Assembly: GCA_000697335.1 (NCBI GenBank)
Contig: JNEM01006446.1
Span: 1 to 23,206 of the forward strand
Reading direction: 5' to 3'
From: Conidiobolus incongruus B7586
Lineage: Eukaryota > Entomophthoromycota > Entomophthoromycetes > Entomophthorales > Conidiobolaceae
DNA: 23,206 nucleotides
The position numbers were made by a program, and so were the translations under genes. The notes beneath the pieces were generated by a model, which worked only from the letters and a program-made list of their open reading frames with translations, was not told the DNA's origin and searched no databases. Shown here piece after piece: positions 1-11,899 of the stretch. Positions within the stretch are counted from its first letter, which is position 1. Each line of letters begins with the position of its first letter.

Positions 1-957
1 AATAATAAATTTTAATAAATAAATTAAGAATTTCTATATAATTATAAAATTATAAAATCTTATATTTTAAAAAATTAATATAATAAAAATTATAATCAAA
101 AAATAAAAATAAAACTTGATACTTATATTTATCATATAAATTAAAGGAATTGAATTAAAAAAATATAATATTGAGAGAGAGATATATTTTATTTATTTTT
201 AATAATAAATATTAGTTAAAATAACATATACAATAATATTCAACATTTGACAAAAAGGAATTCAAAAATATAATTTTAATAAGAAACTAATTCGATAAAT
301 ATTTCAATTAAGGCTTAAAAAATATTTAATTTATATTATTGATCTCAATTTAAAGCATATATCTTGTTTCATATTGATTTAGTTGATATTAAACCTATAT
401 AGCATCTAAAATTTGCTCCAAACTACTTTTAAAAATGAATAGAAGAATATTATTAAATTTTTAATTTTTAAAAAAGTAATAATATAAGGATATATAATAA
501 AAAAATTAATGAGAAAAATATTATAATATGTTCATAAAGTAATATAAAAAATATAAATTAACCTAGATATAAGCATTATTAAATATTAACTTATATTCCC
601 AAAACAATAATTTAAATGATAATAAATATGGAGTAATATATCCTAAAATTGCAATATACAGTTTCAATTATTATAATTCTTCTTTAAAATTAGAATCTTA
701 ACTTATAATTCTGTAAAAATATTTTCAAAGTATTTAAAAATATTAAACTATTGATATAAATAAAGCATGATTATATAATTAAGAAATCAAAAATATTGAT
801 AATTCTCAATCATTAATTCGATCTAAAAATGTTAAAATACAATTAGATTAAAGGAAAAATACAGCTGTGAAAGGATGCAACTTTATTCAAATATCACCCT
901 TAGTAGCAGATGCCAAGTTTACAATACATCATTTTCGGTAAGAGTTAATTGATTACT
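1..957. other. AT-rich non-coding DNA
   Basis: No coding region or RNA gene seen; stops are dense in all frames. The last 100 bp (from about 850) are less AT-rich and lead into repeat relic copy A. Confidence 0.75.
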
Positions 958-1020
958 AATAGTGGGCTTATACTTTTTTCTTATACATAGGAGTTGAAAT
1001 GGATATAGTTAGTCGATATG
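958..1020 (+). repeat. Dispersed repeat relic, copy A
   Basis: Shares ordered blocks with two other places in the window. AATAGTGGGCTT (958-969) matches copy C. TTATACTTTTT (968-978), GGAG-TTGAAATGG (990-1002) and TAGTC (1010-1014) match copy B in the same order. Blocks in the same order at several sites are better explained by common descent than by chance. No coding capacity or family was recognised. Confidence 0.4.
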
Positions 1021-2883
1021 TATCAATTAATCCCTTTTGATTTTTGGATTATTAATCATATAATACAGTTTTCTGTGAATAAAAAAATCAGATTTTTATA
1101 TCAATAATTACTATAATGGTCATTGTGAAAATAGTGAAAATATAAAATTATCCAAAAGATTATTAATATTTATAATTTTGTAAATTTACAAGACGACTAT
1201 GCTTGGTAATGCATTTCTTATTTAAATCATTCTGAAACTTGATTCATAAGAACTTGGTATTTATTTTACAAGGAAAGTTTTAAATAATAATAAAAATTAT
1301 ACTTAAATATTTTATTAATTCTCATACAAATACAATTTTGAATATGATCAAAGAACAAATTTAAAGAAAAATTAAATAATGATTTTATTATCAATACGAT
1401 AAATTACTTTATTCAGATTATAAAATCAATGAATAATTTACATTCAGATATCCATAAATAGCAAATATCCATATCTATATCTGGCTAAATATATCATAGT
1501 GAACACTAAAATTGATAATGATATTAAATTTAATGGAATTATTATAAGAGCGGAACTTACTAAAATTAGTTAAAAGCCTTCAATATAAATAAATCATCTA
1601 AAAAAATAAAGTAAATCTAAAATATTATAATTCAAAATTTATCATTTAAGTACGATACTATATATATTTGATTAAATTTTTCAATATTTTTGACAATTAT
1701 AAAATTGATTAATCTAAACTTTTTTGATTTAAAATATGAATTAGCGATGTAATTCAATTATATTATATCATTTTAACCCTTCACTGTGTTTCAAGTCAAA
1801 TTTGTTAATAAAATTAATTTTGATTTAATTTTTCCTTATTTAGAAACAGGAAACAATTCATTTCCAAATAAAAACTATATCAGATAATTAGAAATTATAA
1901 CTTATAATAAAATTGTATATTAATATTTAGATAATTAAAAAATATATATTTCTTATTTATATATTTATATAATAATATTTAAACCAAATATTGACTAAAA
2001 TTCAATATTAAAATATCTACCAAGTATTGAAATTAATTTTTGGTATTTGTATCCCAAATCGTCAAATAGTGGTGAAATTTATCTAGTGATTTGAGGGAAA
2101 ATATTTACTTTCAACATTAATTCACACTAGAAAAAAAGATGTATTAGTATGGAAGATGAATAAATTTTTATGAACTTAGTGAATATAAACAATTATAAAC
2201 CTTTTAATGATAAATATTGAAACAATGATAATTATATATTAAGAACAATATTTTTTTAGAAAAAAAAATTCAATTAAATTTATTAAATTTCTTTTTCTTT
2301 TTAACTTAAACTGAACAAAAGGATAATAATTAATATTATTCATAATTGAACAATTTGAGTAAAATTATTTGTTTTAATCAATTTTCAAATATTTAAATAA
2401 AAATCCTATAGTATTAATTAATTTATATATAAATAGTAGAAAACAAGCGATAGTGTATTTAAACTAACAATGGTTATATTTTCTTACTAATAATAAATGT
2501 CAAATGAAATAATGAATTTAGAATGGGAATTTTGAATACTAAGAATGTGATATTATACTCAATTGATATATAATATATTCTGTTAAATGATTCATACTTG
2601 TTAGCTTGGTTTTATTAATTAAAGTAGTTAATTACAGAAAAAATATTAAAATTGGTAATTTATTACTTTAATTATTAAGAATTTTGTTATGTTAAAATTA
2701 ATAATACTACATTCTATGAATTTATTTTACTAACATTCTATCTTAATATAGAAATTAAAAGAAAATTATTTAATATATATTGGGTAAAAGGAGTAAAAAC
2801 ATAGATGGTGAATTTGAAAGATAAAATTAATATAAATATTTTAAACAATATAAAATTTAATTGGTTAATAATAATTATTATTT
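1021..2883. other. AT-rich non-coding DNA
   Basis: No gene recognised. One AATAGTGG octamer lies at 2065-2072 in a locally less AT-rich patch (about 2040-2110). Nothing else is supported. Confidence 0.75.
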
Positions 2884-2970
2884 AAGTTGTAGAATTTATA
2901 CTTTTTGGCAAATTAAACAATTACAATCTTGGAGGATTGAAATGGGAACATGTAAATAGTCAATGATATT
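2884..2970 (+). repeat. Dispersed repeat relic, copy B
   Basis: Contains TTATACTTTTT (2896-2906), CAATTACAA (2918-2926), CTTGG (2928-2932), GGAGGATTGAAATGG (2931-2945) and TAGTC (2957-2961). The first and the last two are shared with copy A; CAATTACAA and CTTGG are shared with copy C. Copy B therefore bridges the other two and supports a single decayed family. Confidence 0.4.
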
Positions 2971-3676
2971 TTGATTGAAGGGGGAGTAAAGATAATCACA
3001 AAATTAAATAGCAAAAGCCAAGTTCATTGAATATGTGTGCTTGATAAATTTGGACAAGCCTTTAAAACTCTCCTTATGGAAATTGCATTTTTGTTGAGTA
3101 TTCACTTTATTTTGAAGTGACTTTCGTACAAGTATCCGAAATTTAACAGATTTAAATTATTAATATAAACTACAAATACCCGACTATTTTTACAATGTTC
3201 TACAGTCAACTCTATAATAGGCTCATAATTATCAAAGCTCTATAAATAATATTGTAAAATATATATTCATTGTATCAATATTAAACTTGAATGCAAATAT
3301 ACTTGAATATGAATTATATTAAAGATATAAAGTTAAAAATGGAAAACTTAAATGATATATCTTGTTTAGATGCTGAAATCTTGATGTATATTTAATAAAA
3401 ATGAGAAATGGAGTAAATTTCAAAAATATAAATCCCATACAAAATGTTATTTGAAAAAAATTGGAAGATGAATTAACTAATCAATAGAGTGAAATATCGC
3501 TATAAACTGGTAAATATGAGATGAATTGAATTGTTAAATCGCTCAAAACCTTGATTTAACAAGTTTTAGTTGTTGATTTTATTGAATTGGGTAAAATTTA
3601 AGTTCTTAGCTTAATAACATTTACAATAATATAATTTATTAAAAAGAATTTGTAAATTTATTTATATTCAAATATT

Positions 3677-3699
3677 ATAATAATAATAATAATAATAAT
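3677..3699 (+). repeat. (TAA)n microsatellite, about 7 units
   Basis: Uninterrupted TAA triplet run. Confidence 0.9.
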
Positions 3700-4035
3700 C
3701 CATTATCATATAATTTATAAATCTTTACTTAAGAATCTCAATCGCCACGTTTCATTTATCTTATTACTATATTTATATAATAATATATGTATTTGATTTT
3801 AATATAAAATTCAAGCCTATTTTTATCACAGTTATACTGATTATAAATATTTATGTACATAATAATATCCGTTTTATTCAATTATATTATTCTCATTAGA
3901 TTGTTATTCTAAATTTTCTTTGATAAATTGTTAATAAAATTTTATTACATCATTAAATAACAAAAATGTAAATTACTTTAAGTAGAAATATTCATTTTAT
4001 GTTATTAGGATCTAGATAAATATCTAAATACAAAA

Positions 4036-4058
4036 CTCGGTCAAAAAGTATCTGTCTA
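4036..4058 (-). mobile_element. Possible Tc1/mariner-like terminal fragment
   Basis: CTCGGTCAAAAAGTATCTGTC followed by TA looks like the outer end of a Tc1/mariner-type terminal inverted repeat beside its TA target. A weakly similar sequence in the opposite sense, ACAGATCAAAGACCCG, lies at 4163-4178. The pair does not bracket an element in the right orientation and no transposase was seen, so this is only a suggestion. Confidence 0.2.
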
Positions 4059-4118
4059 ATATTTATGGAAACATTTTAAATCATTCTTATTTAAAAAGTT
4101 TTTAGTAATTAATTAATG

Positions 4119-4136
4119 ACATGATTCAGTTCATGT
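4119..4136. repeat. Small perfect inverted repeat
   Basis: ACATGA and TCATGT flank a 6-bp loop. No associated gene; function unknown and chance is possible. Confidence 0.4.
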
Positions 4137-4701
4137 AGTTATTTTATTATAATATCTACAGAACAGATCAAAGACCCGTTTAATCCTAGTACCTAATAGT
4201 AAATCAAATTAGTTATCAATTGAAAAATTCATTTAAATCAACTACATTGAATTGTTGAAGGGGTTAATTGAACACACATTAAACCAGGATTCTGAAGATT
4301 TTATAACTACTTAAATTAAAGTTTACCGAAAAAATTACCTTATTCAATATTGAAACAAATAAATTTTTAATCTATTTAAGTGACTTCCTAATTCATTACA
4401 TATTCTCTCCCTAAAATAAACCTTTAACCTCCTATTCAATTCCGATTATTTTTCTTCAACTCAAAAATAATATTGTTTATGGAGAAGGATATAACTAATA
4501 AACTGATTAAAATTTAAATTTACATGTAGACTATACTTTCTATACTCCATTTTACTTTAATTGAATTTGCATCACTGTTTTGTTGATATTCATTGATTCT
4601 AAAAATAAATGCTATTAACCATTCTTTTGATTTTAATAATATTTACTTTATATAACTATAAAAGATTATCATATTTCAATTAATCTCAAGACCAATTTTG
4701 A

Positions 4702-4703
<2 letters not shown>

Positions 4704-4761
<58 letters not shown>
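4704..4761 (+). repeat. (ATT)n microsatellite, about 19 units
   Basis: Uninterrupted ATT repeat of 58 bp, the longest simple repeat in the window. Confidence 0.95.
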
Positions 4762-4765
<4 letters not shown>

Positions 4766-5523
4766 TAATATATATTATAATCAATTGGTAAATTACTAAT
4801 GTTTCAGATACTATGTTTAGCCACATAAAATATGATATCATATTCAAAGGTTACATAGCTCTAAGTTAAAAATTGGTTAAATAAATTAATATTAAACCAA
4901 ATTAAATTAATTAAAATTTAAATTTCTTTAAAATAATTTTTAAAAAAAATTAATGAATAAATTGAATTATTTCATAAAAAGTAAAAAATTAGGGTTTATT
5001 CAACCATTATTTAAATATTGGTTAGTTAATTAATTTTATTAAATTAATTTTCTTTTAATTTTAAACAAAGTAAATTAGTTTTAATCTAATTATAATAAAG
5101 AATAATATAAATTTATTTAATGCAATTAATTTCATTATATAACTTATTTTTGCTACTAGAGCATATTTTTTATCAATTTAATTCTGTAATATTATCTTTT
5201 AATATCTCTGATTATTATAATATATTTTTCAAGTTATTGTTTCTATATTACCATCAAATAACAAATTTAAAAATTTAATAGTCATTGTCCAATAGTGGCT
5301 AATTTTTATATAGTTATATTTTATAATGAAACTAAAGTATAATATTATCAATTGATCCTTTTAAATCTAACTGATTCATTCTTGAGAAAAATTTCATTCA
5401 CAATGATTGATTTTGTTTAGAGGGAAATCCCGTAATATTAAATTTTTTACCTAATCTATCCTGCAAGTGTTACTGAACTTTCATCAATGTCCAATTTTGG
5501 ATTGAAATTATATAATATTTTGA

Positions 5524-5540
5524 ATATATATATATATATA
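5524..5540 (+). repeat. (AT)n microsatellite
   Basis: Alternating A and T over 17 bp. Confidence 0.85.
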
Positions 5541-6060
5541 GTATCGAATTATAATTGACTTCAATTTTTTACTGAATTTATAATTGTTTATTTAAATCAA
5601 TTTTCTTAATATTGAAATTTGTTCCAAATGCTCTAATCCTTCAATATTGAAGTGGTTACACTATACCTCAATATTCTACTTCTAAAAGCTGTTCAGGGTG
5701 AAAATTCCATTTAAGTATCTTAAAACTTAAATATCAAATTCTTTGAGAAAATAAACATTATATATGCTGTAAAACTCTGTCGTTTATTGTTCCACAGGTT
5801 TTGGAATGGCTAGAAATGATATTGAGATTAGCGTCGTTAGAAGTCATTTTTAATCTAATGAAAAAAGAGTGTGATAAAATTAAGGAAGAGTTGATTTTAT
5901 GAAAAACTGTCAACTTTTGAGAGCACTTTATTTCCACCAAAATTTATACATATTTATATTATAGAAAATGCAACTAAAATATTAGTTGCCTTTATCAAAG
6001 CATCATCTATTAACATGAACATGCTTAAATTTATGACTCATAACTACAACAATATATATT

Positions 6061-7320
6061 AAATTTAAATAATTATACTATAATCTTCTCATAAAATATT
6101 GTTTTTGATTTTAATTTATTATTATATTATTTAATATTTGAATCAATATATAATAATAAATAAAATTTTATAATTATATTCATATTAATTACTCTAAATT
6201 ATATATTATTATTTTTTTTCTTTGAAATATATAATAAATATAAGCAATTTAAATATTTTAAATTAATATAATTATAAAATCTATATTAAAAAATTTGAAA
6301 TTTTATATATTATTTTTATTCCAACATAATATAAGATTTTTGATTTTAATTAGAGAATACATTGAATTAATATATTATATTCTAATTATATCAAATTAAC
6401 TAATTGGTATTTTGAATTATATTTACTGGTGTATTATATTAATGAATATTATAATTATTAATAGTTTCTATATTTTATAAAAAATACAACCACTTTTATT
6501 AATAATGACTTTTTCGTTTTTTATATTATGGTTAAATTGTTATTAGGATCTTCTAATTTATTTCATGACTTAATAATTTAATATTAAATCAATTGACTAT
6601 AAACAGATAATACCTTTATTATTATTTTTTCATTTTTTGTTTAAAAAAAAAAGATTAATGATATTTTTTTAATATATTTGATTAAATTTTAATTATTTAA
6701 AATAATTGTAAAAAATTAATATTTTATATATAATTATAACTTTTTATACTATAATATCATTATTATAAAGAATTTTATAAATTATATTTTAATTTATTAA
6801 TATTTGTATAGATTAATTAAATAATAATTAATTTAATATAATTGAAAATATAATATATAAAATCAAAATTCTAATAATAAAAAGATATAAAAATTAATTT
6901 ATAAATATTTGAATCTTTATTTAAAAATATGTTTATTTGAAACTTAATTTATATTATTAATTTAAATTAAATTATATTTTTTCTAATATTAAAATCATTA
7001 TACTAATATAAATACTTTTATATAAGATATCATTTATTAACCAAAATAAGCTATTATATAAGGTTGACCTTTGATTTTTTGGAATATAATATAAAATTCA
7101 AAAAGTTAATATATTAATTTCCAGAATTATTATGCTTGATATATAATATATAAATAAAAATTATAATCAAATTTTTCATTTTCAATTTTAATATATTGTT
7201 TTTATATAAAATGATCTGATAATATAATTTAATATCTTTTTAAAATAGATCATATTAAATTACATATGTATTTTAAAGTTGTTTATAATTAATTCAATTT
7301 AATATTATAGCTAGAATAAA
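6061..7320. other. Extremely AT-rich block
   Basis: By hand count 6061-6480 has about 39 G or C in 420 bases (about 9%), and the rest of the block looks similar. No gene, simple repeat array or structured RNA was seen. Confidence 0.75.
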
Positions 7321-7917
7321 ACCAAATACATCACTTATATATTATAGACTTTTTACAATCCCTTTAAAATATAATTGATATTTGGTATTATCAAATTTAA
7401 TATTTAACTCAGAAATATTATTATATCATGCCTTTATATAGATATTTATTTGTTATATTGTTGAGAATAAAGAGTGCTTTATACGCAATAACTAGGATTA
7501 TGAATGATTGAAAAGAGTATAAAAATAATTATATTTGTCTATTTTAGATCAAAGTTATAACTCAAACAGTCAAAATCAATAAATATATATAATGTATATC
7601 AAATCAAGTTTTTTAGATGAAAAGTTTAGATTAGATAAATAATATAAATATATTAGTTCAATAAAGAAAGTAATTAAAAATGAATGTCAAGATTATACCA
7701 TAAAATAGGCTTATCGAATGTTAAATAGAAAATGGATTTAAAAATCAATTATATAAAATAATAATCATTACAAGAATTAAATCATTATTATAGTAAAAAG
7801 AATATTCTTCTAAACATAAATAGTTATACCTGATTGAGCTAATATAATTGAATAGCCGATATTTTCAAGTATACTACTGTTTTAATAATCAAAGTTATTT
7901 TCCAAATATCAAAATAA

Positions 7918-8170
7918 TGATTAGTGAGATCGGACCGACGCTCGATTAAATTATTCTATGTATTTTTGTAACCATTCTGCTGTATTTACCCACGCGTGGC
8001 TTTACAATTATATTACTATGCAGACGCCCACATGGCTTATGTAATGATATAAGTCTCTATAACCTTCTTATGTAATAGATTAATATTAACTTCAATAAAA
8101 GAACACTATTTATTCTCATCTACACTAATAAGTTCGTCATTTGCATATTTCTTTTTACTCATTTTCGCAA
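7918..8170 (+). mobile_element. Probable decayed solo LTR
   Basis: This island stands out from very AT-rich flanks by its G+C and CpG content. In order it shows a CpG-rich block (7930-7944), a TATA-like GATATAAG followed by TCTCTATAACC (about 8046-8063), and an AATAAA-type signal (about 8094). That order of promoter then polyadenylation signal is typical of LTRs of retrotransposons. No internal coding region, primer-binding site or second LTR was recognised nearby, so a solo LTR is the best reading. The ends are approximate, and no target-site duplication could be confirmed for any choice of TG...CA ends. It looks old and broken; family not assigned. Confidence 0.4.
7989..8076 (+). repeat. 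Short direct repeats inside the LTR-like island
   Basis: CCCACGCGTGGCTTTA (from 7989) and CCCACATGGCTTAT (8027-8040) are related copies. CTTATGTAAT occurs exactly at 8036-8045 and again at 8067-8076, a 31-bp period. The first unit contains a perfect 10-bp palindrome, CCACGCGTGG (7990-7999). This pattern fits an enhancer-like repeat block upstream of an LTR promoter. Confidence 0.55.
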
Positions 8171-8525
8171 CTAAAATAAATTTAATAGTTTAATTATTTA
8201 TGAAACTAATTATAATATTAGAACTTAAATTAGTTGAATTTATTTAATATTAAAAATATTTACTAAGAAATAAAAAAAAATATTATTAAATTGAATAAAT
8301 TAAATTAATAAAAATTTTAATTAAATAAAATATATATTTCAAAATAATTATATACTTATATAGTTAAAAATGATAAAAATTATAAAAATTATATTAAGAC
8401 TTTTTATAAAATTTTATAAAATTATAATGCAGTTTAATATAAAATAAATTGAATATTTTTAATAAAATTTGATAATATTAGTATGTAATAATATTGAAAA
8501 AAAATTAATTCAAATTCAACGAAAG

Positions 8526-8545
8526 ATATATATATATATATATAT
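8526..8545 (+). repeat. (AT)10 microsatellite
   Basis: Alternating A and T over 20 bp. Confidence 0.9.
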
Positions 8546-11500
8546 TATTTAATATAAAAGATAAATATTTGTCTCATTTAAAAGATTTTTTTATTTTAAT
8601 ATCAATTTGAATAGGTTTTAAGTCCTTAATTGAATATTTAGAATTGAATATAATAATTAATGCAATGCATTTTTATTATCAGATGGAATAAATTTCCTAT
8701 TTAATCTACCAAAATTATAAGCTATGATTCCGACTATATAGAAATTCTATATGTTCTAAAATTATTAAATAAAGTTTGACATAGTAAAATAGAATCATTA
8801 AAAAATAATCTTATAATCTGAATAAAAATTATTTTCCTATTTAAGGACTAAATTTTGAATATGATTCAATTAGAATTTTTGATAAAAATATAATGAATTT
8901 ATAAATATTAAAAGTATTTATATAATAGTTAGTTGTATTTTATATCAAAATGTAATATATATTTACAGTATTATCAAAGTTTTTATTAAATGATATTAAG
9001 TGAAATAAATTTAGAGTTAATTGAATGTAAACTTGGGAATTAAAAATTATAGTTAATTTAGATTAAGCTAAAATCATGTAATTTAAATTTTAAGTACAGA
9101 AATTAGAATTGGTCAATGGATTAACTATTTAAATATCTTTTATATATTTAGAAATATAGTTGTTTGTATTATTTAGGTATATTGTTTATATATATTTTGA
9201 TGACATGAAGTTGATAAATTTTTTATAGTTTTGTCAAGTTGATATTAGGATATTTCGATTATATCAAAAAAATTGATGAAGATTATATTATATAAATGTA
9301 TGTTAAATAGTTGAAATGAGTACTATTGCATTCCCAATTTACTAGTAATCTGTTCTATATTTTAATATGAATTTATTAATTGTCTTTACGTTATGCAAAT
9401 TGATAGTTTAAAACCCAATAAAAAATATAATATAAATATTCTGATTTGTTATAACAGTAAGTAACTCGTCATTTCCTTATATAAAAACATTACTAAAAAT
9501 ATGTTGCCTAATTTTCAAATTAATTATTGATATCCAAAAACTTTGAAATTTATTTGAGACTTTGATATGTATTTCAATAGAACAATCTCAAATATCAATA
9601 TATTTTTTTAAAAATGATACATAACCGTCGGACATATCGTCGTAAGATAAGACTGAAATTTTCTATTTATGCTATTATAAAGAACAAATGATTATTTTGA
9701 TGGTCTAAATATATTGGTTAATGAAATCAATCATAATAGTTCCAATCCATATTTCCTAAATCAGGTGATTAATCAAGGAATGAACTTATATTGCTTTTTT
9801 GATATTTAAATTTTTATGATTTGTATTTGAGGTATATTGATTTATTTAATTCTTTAATTCATATATTTTTTATTAATAATACTTATAAAAATTTAATTAT
9901 TCATAATAATTGCTGCATTTTGAAATTAAATGTCCAAAATATTCCTAGACTAAAGATATAAATACAAAAAAATATCATATAAGAGTATAGTTAATGAAAC
10001 TATATAATTCTATATCTTCAAACTTGGGGATATAATTGCTTTGAGTCAAATGATGAATACTGGTTTTTAGCGTATAGCATTGTTCTTATTTCAAAGATTA
10101 ATATTATAATCTTGACAACATATAAATCTAGAATTAACTGTGAATTCCATGTAATTATAATTATAACGTCTAGAATTGATTGATTGAGTTGATATGCCAT
10201 TATTATTTACTTGGTTTAAAATTTTAATGTGAATTTCAAAATGCCATTATGAAAATTTAACATAATAATCAAAAATAAACCCGTAATTAGTTACAATTGC
10301 AGTAATTTTAAGCGATTTTGTTACCGTTAATAAAATTATAACTTTAATTTTCAGTTTGAAATCTTTCGATGTTTTATATTATTATAGATTTAAATTACAG
10401 ATTAACCGTTATAAAATCAAAATTTAGGGTCTAGATATTAAATAAAGAGTTTTAACCTGTTAAATTGCATTATATTAATTTTAAATAAGCCTAATTAATT
10501 AAATTTCCAACTTGTTTATTTAATAATATTACTAAGTGTTAGCAAAACTAAAATATAATTATTAAATATATTCTGAATAAAAAACATCAAATATATATAT
10601 ATTTCAATTTCATATAATCAATAACCAATTAATTTTATTAATTATACAAAATAGGAATTTTTATCAAAATAGAAGTTGAAAAATCTTTTGCCAATTGTAG
10701 AAGATTAAAATAGCTCAATATATAGTTAATCTCATTAATAAACAAGAACAATTGTATAAAATTGTCTAATGTAAAAGATTGTAATTATTAAAAGTTAATT
10801 TATTTTATTTCATTGTGTAGATAGAATTTAACAATGAAGGAATGATAGAAATTGCTATCTATCAAATATTTTAAAGAGATTATAAATTTATCATTAATAA
10901 TTTCCCTGATATAATAATTCTTTTTCCAAACTTTTTCATATATTTAATTATAGAATATAATGGATTTTATTAATTATTCCTTTAGTTTATATAAACGACA
11001 TATTTAGAATGATTAACCTGGTCAATTTACCTATTTAAGAAAAATATATTTCTCTAGGATAAAAATCAGCGTATTTTAACAATTCAAAATTTATTGAATT
11101 TATAAGAAATTAATATATCTTATTTTTGGTGCCAAGATATAGAGAAATATAATAAATATTCTGATATATGAGTTATATTCAATATTATTAATCTTAAGAG
11201 AATCAATTAAAATTTGACACCATTAAAATATTCCTAATAAAACAAAGTTGATTGAAACGGTGAAAGGGTATTTTGATGAAATTGCCGGAACTACTATTAG
11301 TTTATATCAGGATACTTAAAAAAATTAAAATTTATCCTTTTCAGGTTAAAATAATAATCTATTGACAATTATTTAAAATTCAGATATTAATAATATGTCA
11401 TTGATTTTAAATTAGTGACTGTTAATAGGAGTTATGTTATGACCTCATTTTTCAAAAATTATTCAAATTTTATATTATAATATTATTAATTTTAATAAGA

Positions 11501-11765
11501 ATAATCAAAAATGATTCAATTTAACAATTTTTATAAAATAAAAAAATAATTTATAATAAATAATAAATACTAATTCAAATAATATCCCGAGAACTAAAGT
11601 GATAGTGAGTTTTAATTGAGCCGATAACTATTATCAATTAATGAAATATTTTAAGAATGGTTTAAGAATATCAAATCATTATTTGATTGATTGATTGTTA
11701 ATAAATATAATTACTAATCAGTTAATAACTTTTAAATTGAAGCAATAAGCTAAAATATAGCCAAT

Positions 11766-11790
11766 TTATATTATATTATATTATATTATA
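11766..11790 (+). repeat. (TTATA)5 pentamer repeat
   Basis: Five exact TTATA units in tandem; the other simple repeats here are mostly dinucleotides and triplets. Confidence 0.9.
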
Positions 11791-11899
11791 TACTATAATA
11801 ATGCCAAGTATGACAAATAAAACTCCAACATAATATTATAAGATAGACCTTAAAATTATATATTCTATATCTTTAAAAACTTTATCATATACTAGAATA

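Larger units (their letters stand above)
2971..6060. other. AT-rich non-coding DNA with microsatellites
   Basis: Holds the TAA, ATT and AT repeats, the possible Tc1/mariner-like end and another AATAGTGG octamer (5291-5298). A 60-codon open stretch on the - strand (5758-5940) encodes nothing recognised and is not called a gene. Confidence 0.7.
8171..11899. other. AT-rich non-coding DNA
   Basis: Contains an AT dinucleotide run, a TTATA pentamer run and a small CpG cluster (9626-9642). The 60-codon open stretch at 10018-10200 on the - strand has no recognisable protein features. No gene is supported. Confidence 0.7.

Noticed and set aside
5758-5940. 60-codon - strand open stretch
   Set aside because: No motif or family resemblance; chance length.
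10018-10200. 60-codon - strand open stretch
   Set aside because: Low-complexity Ile-rich string typical of AT-rich non-coding DNA.
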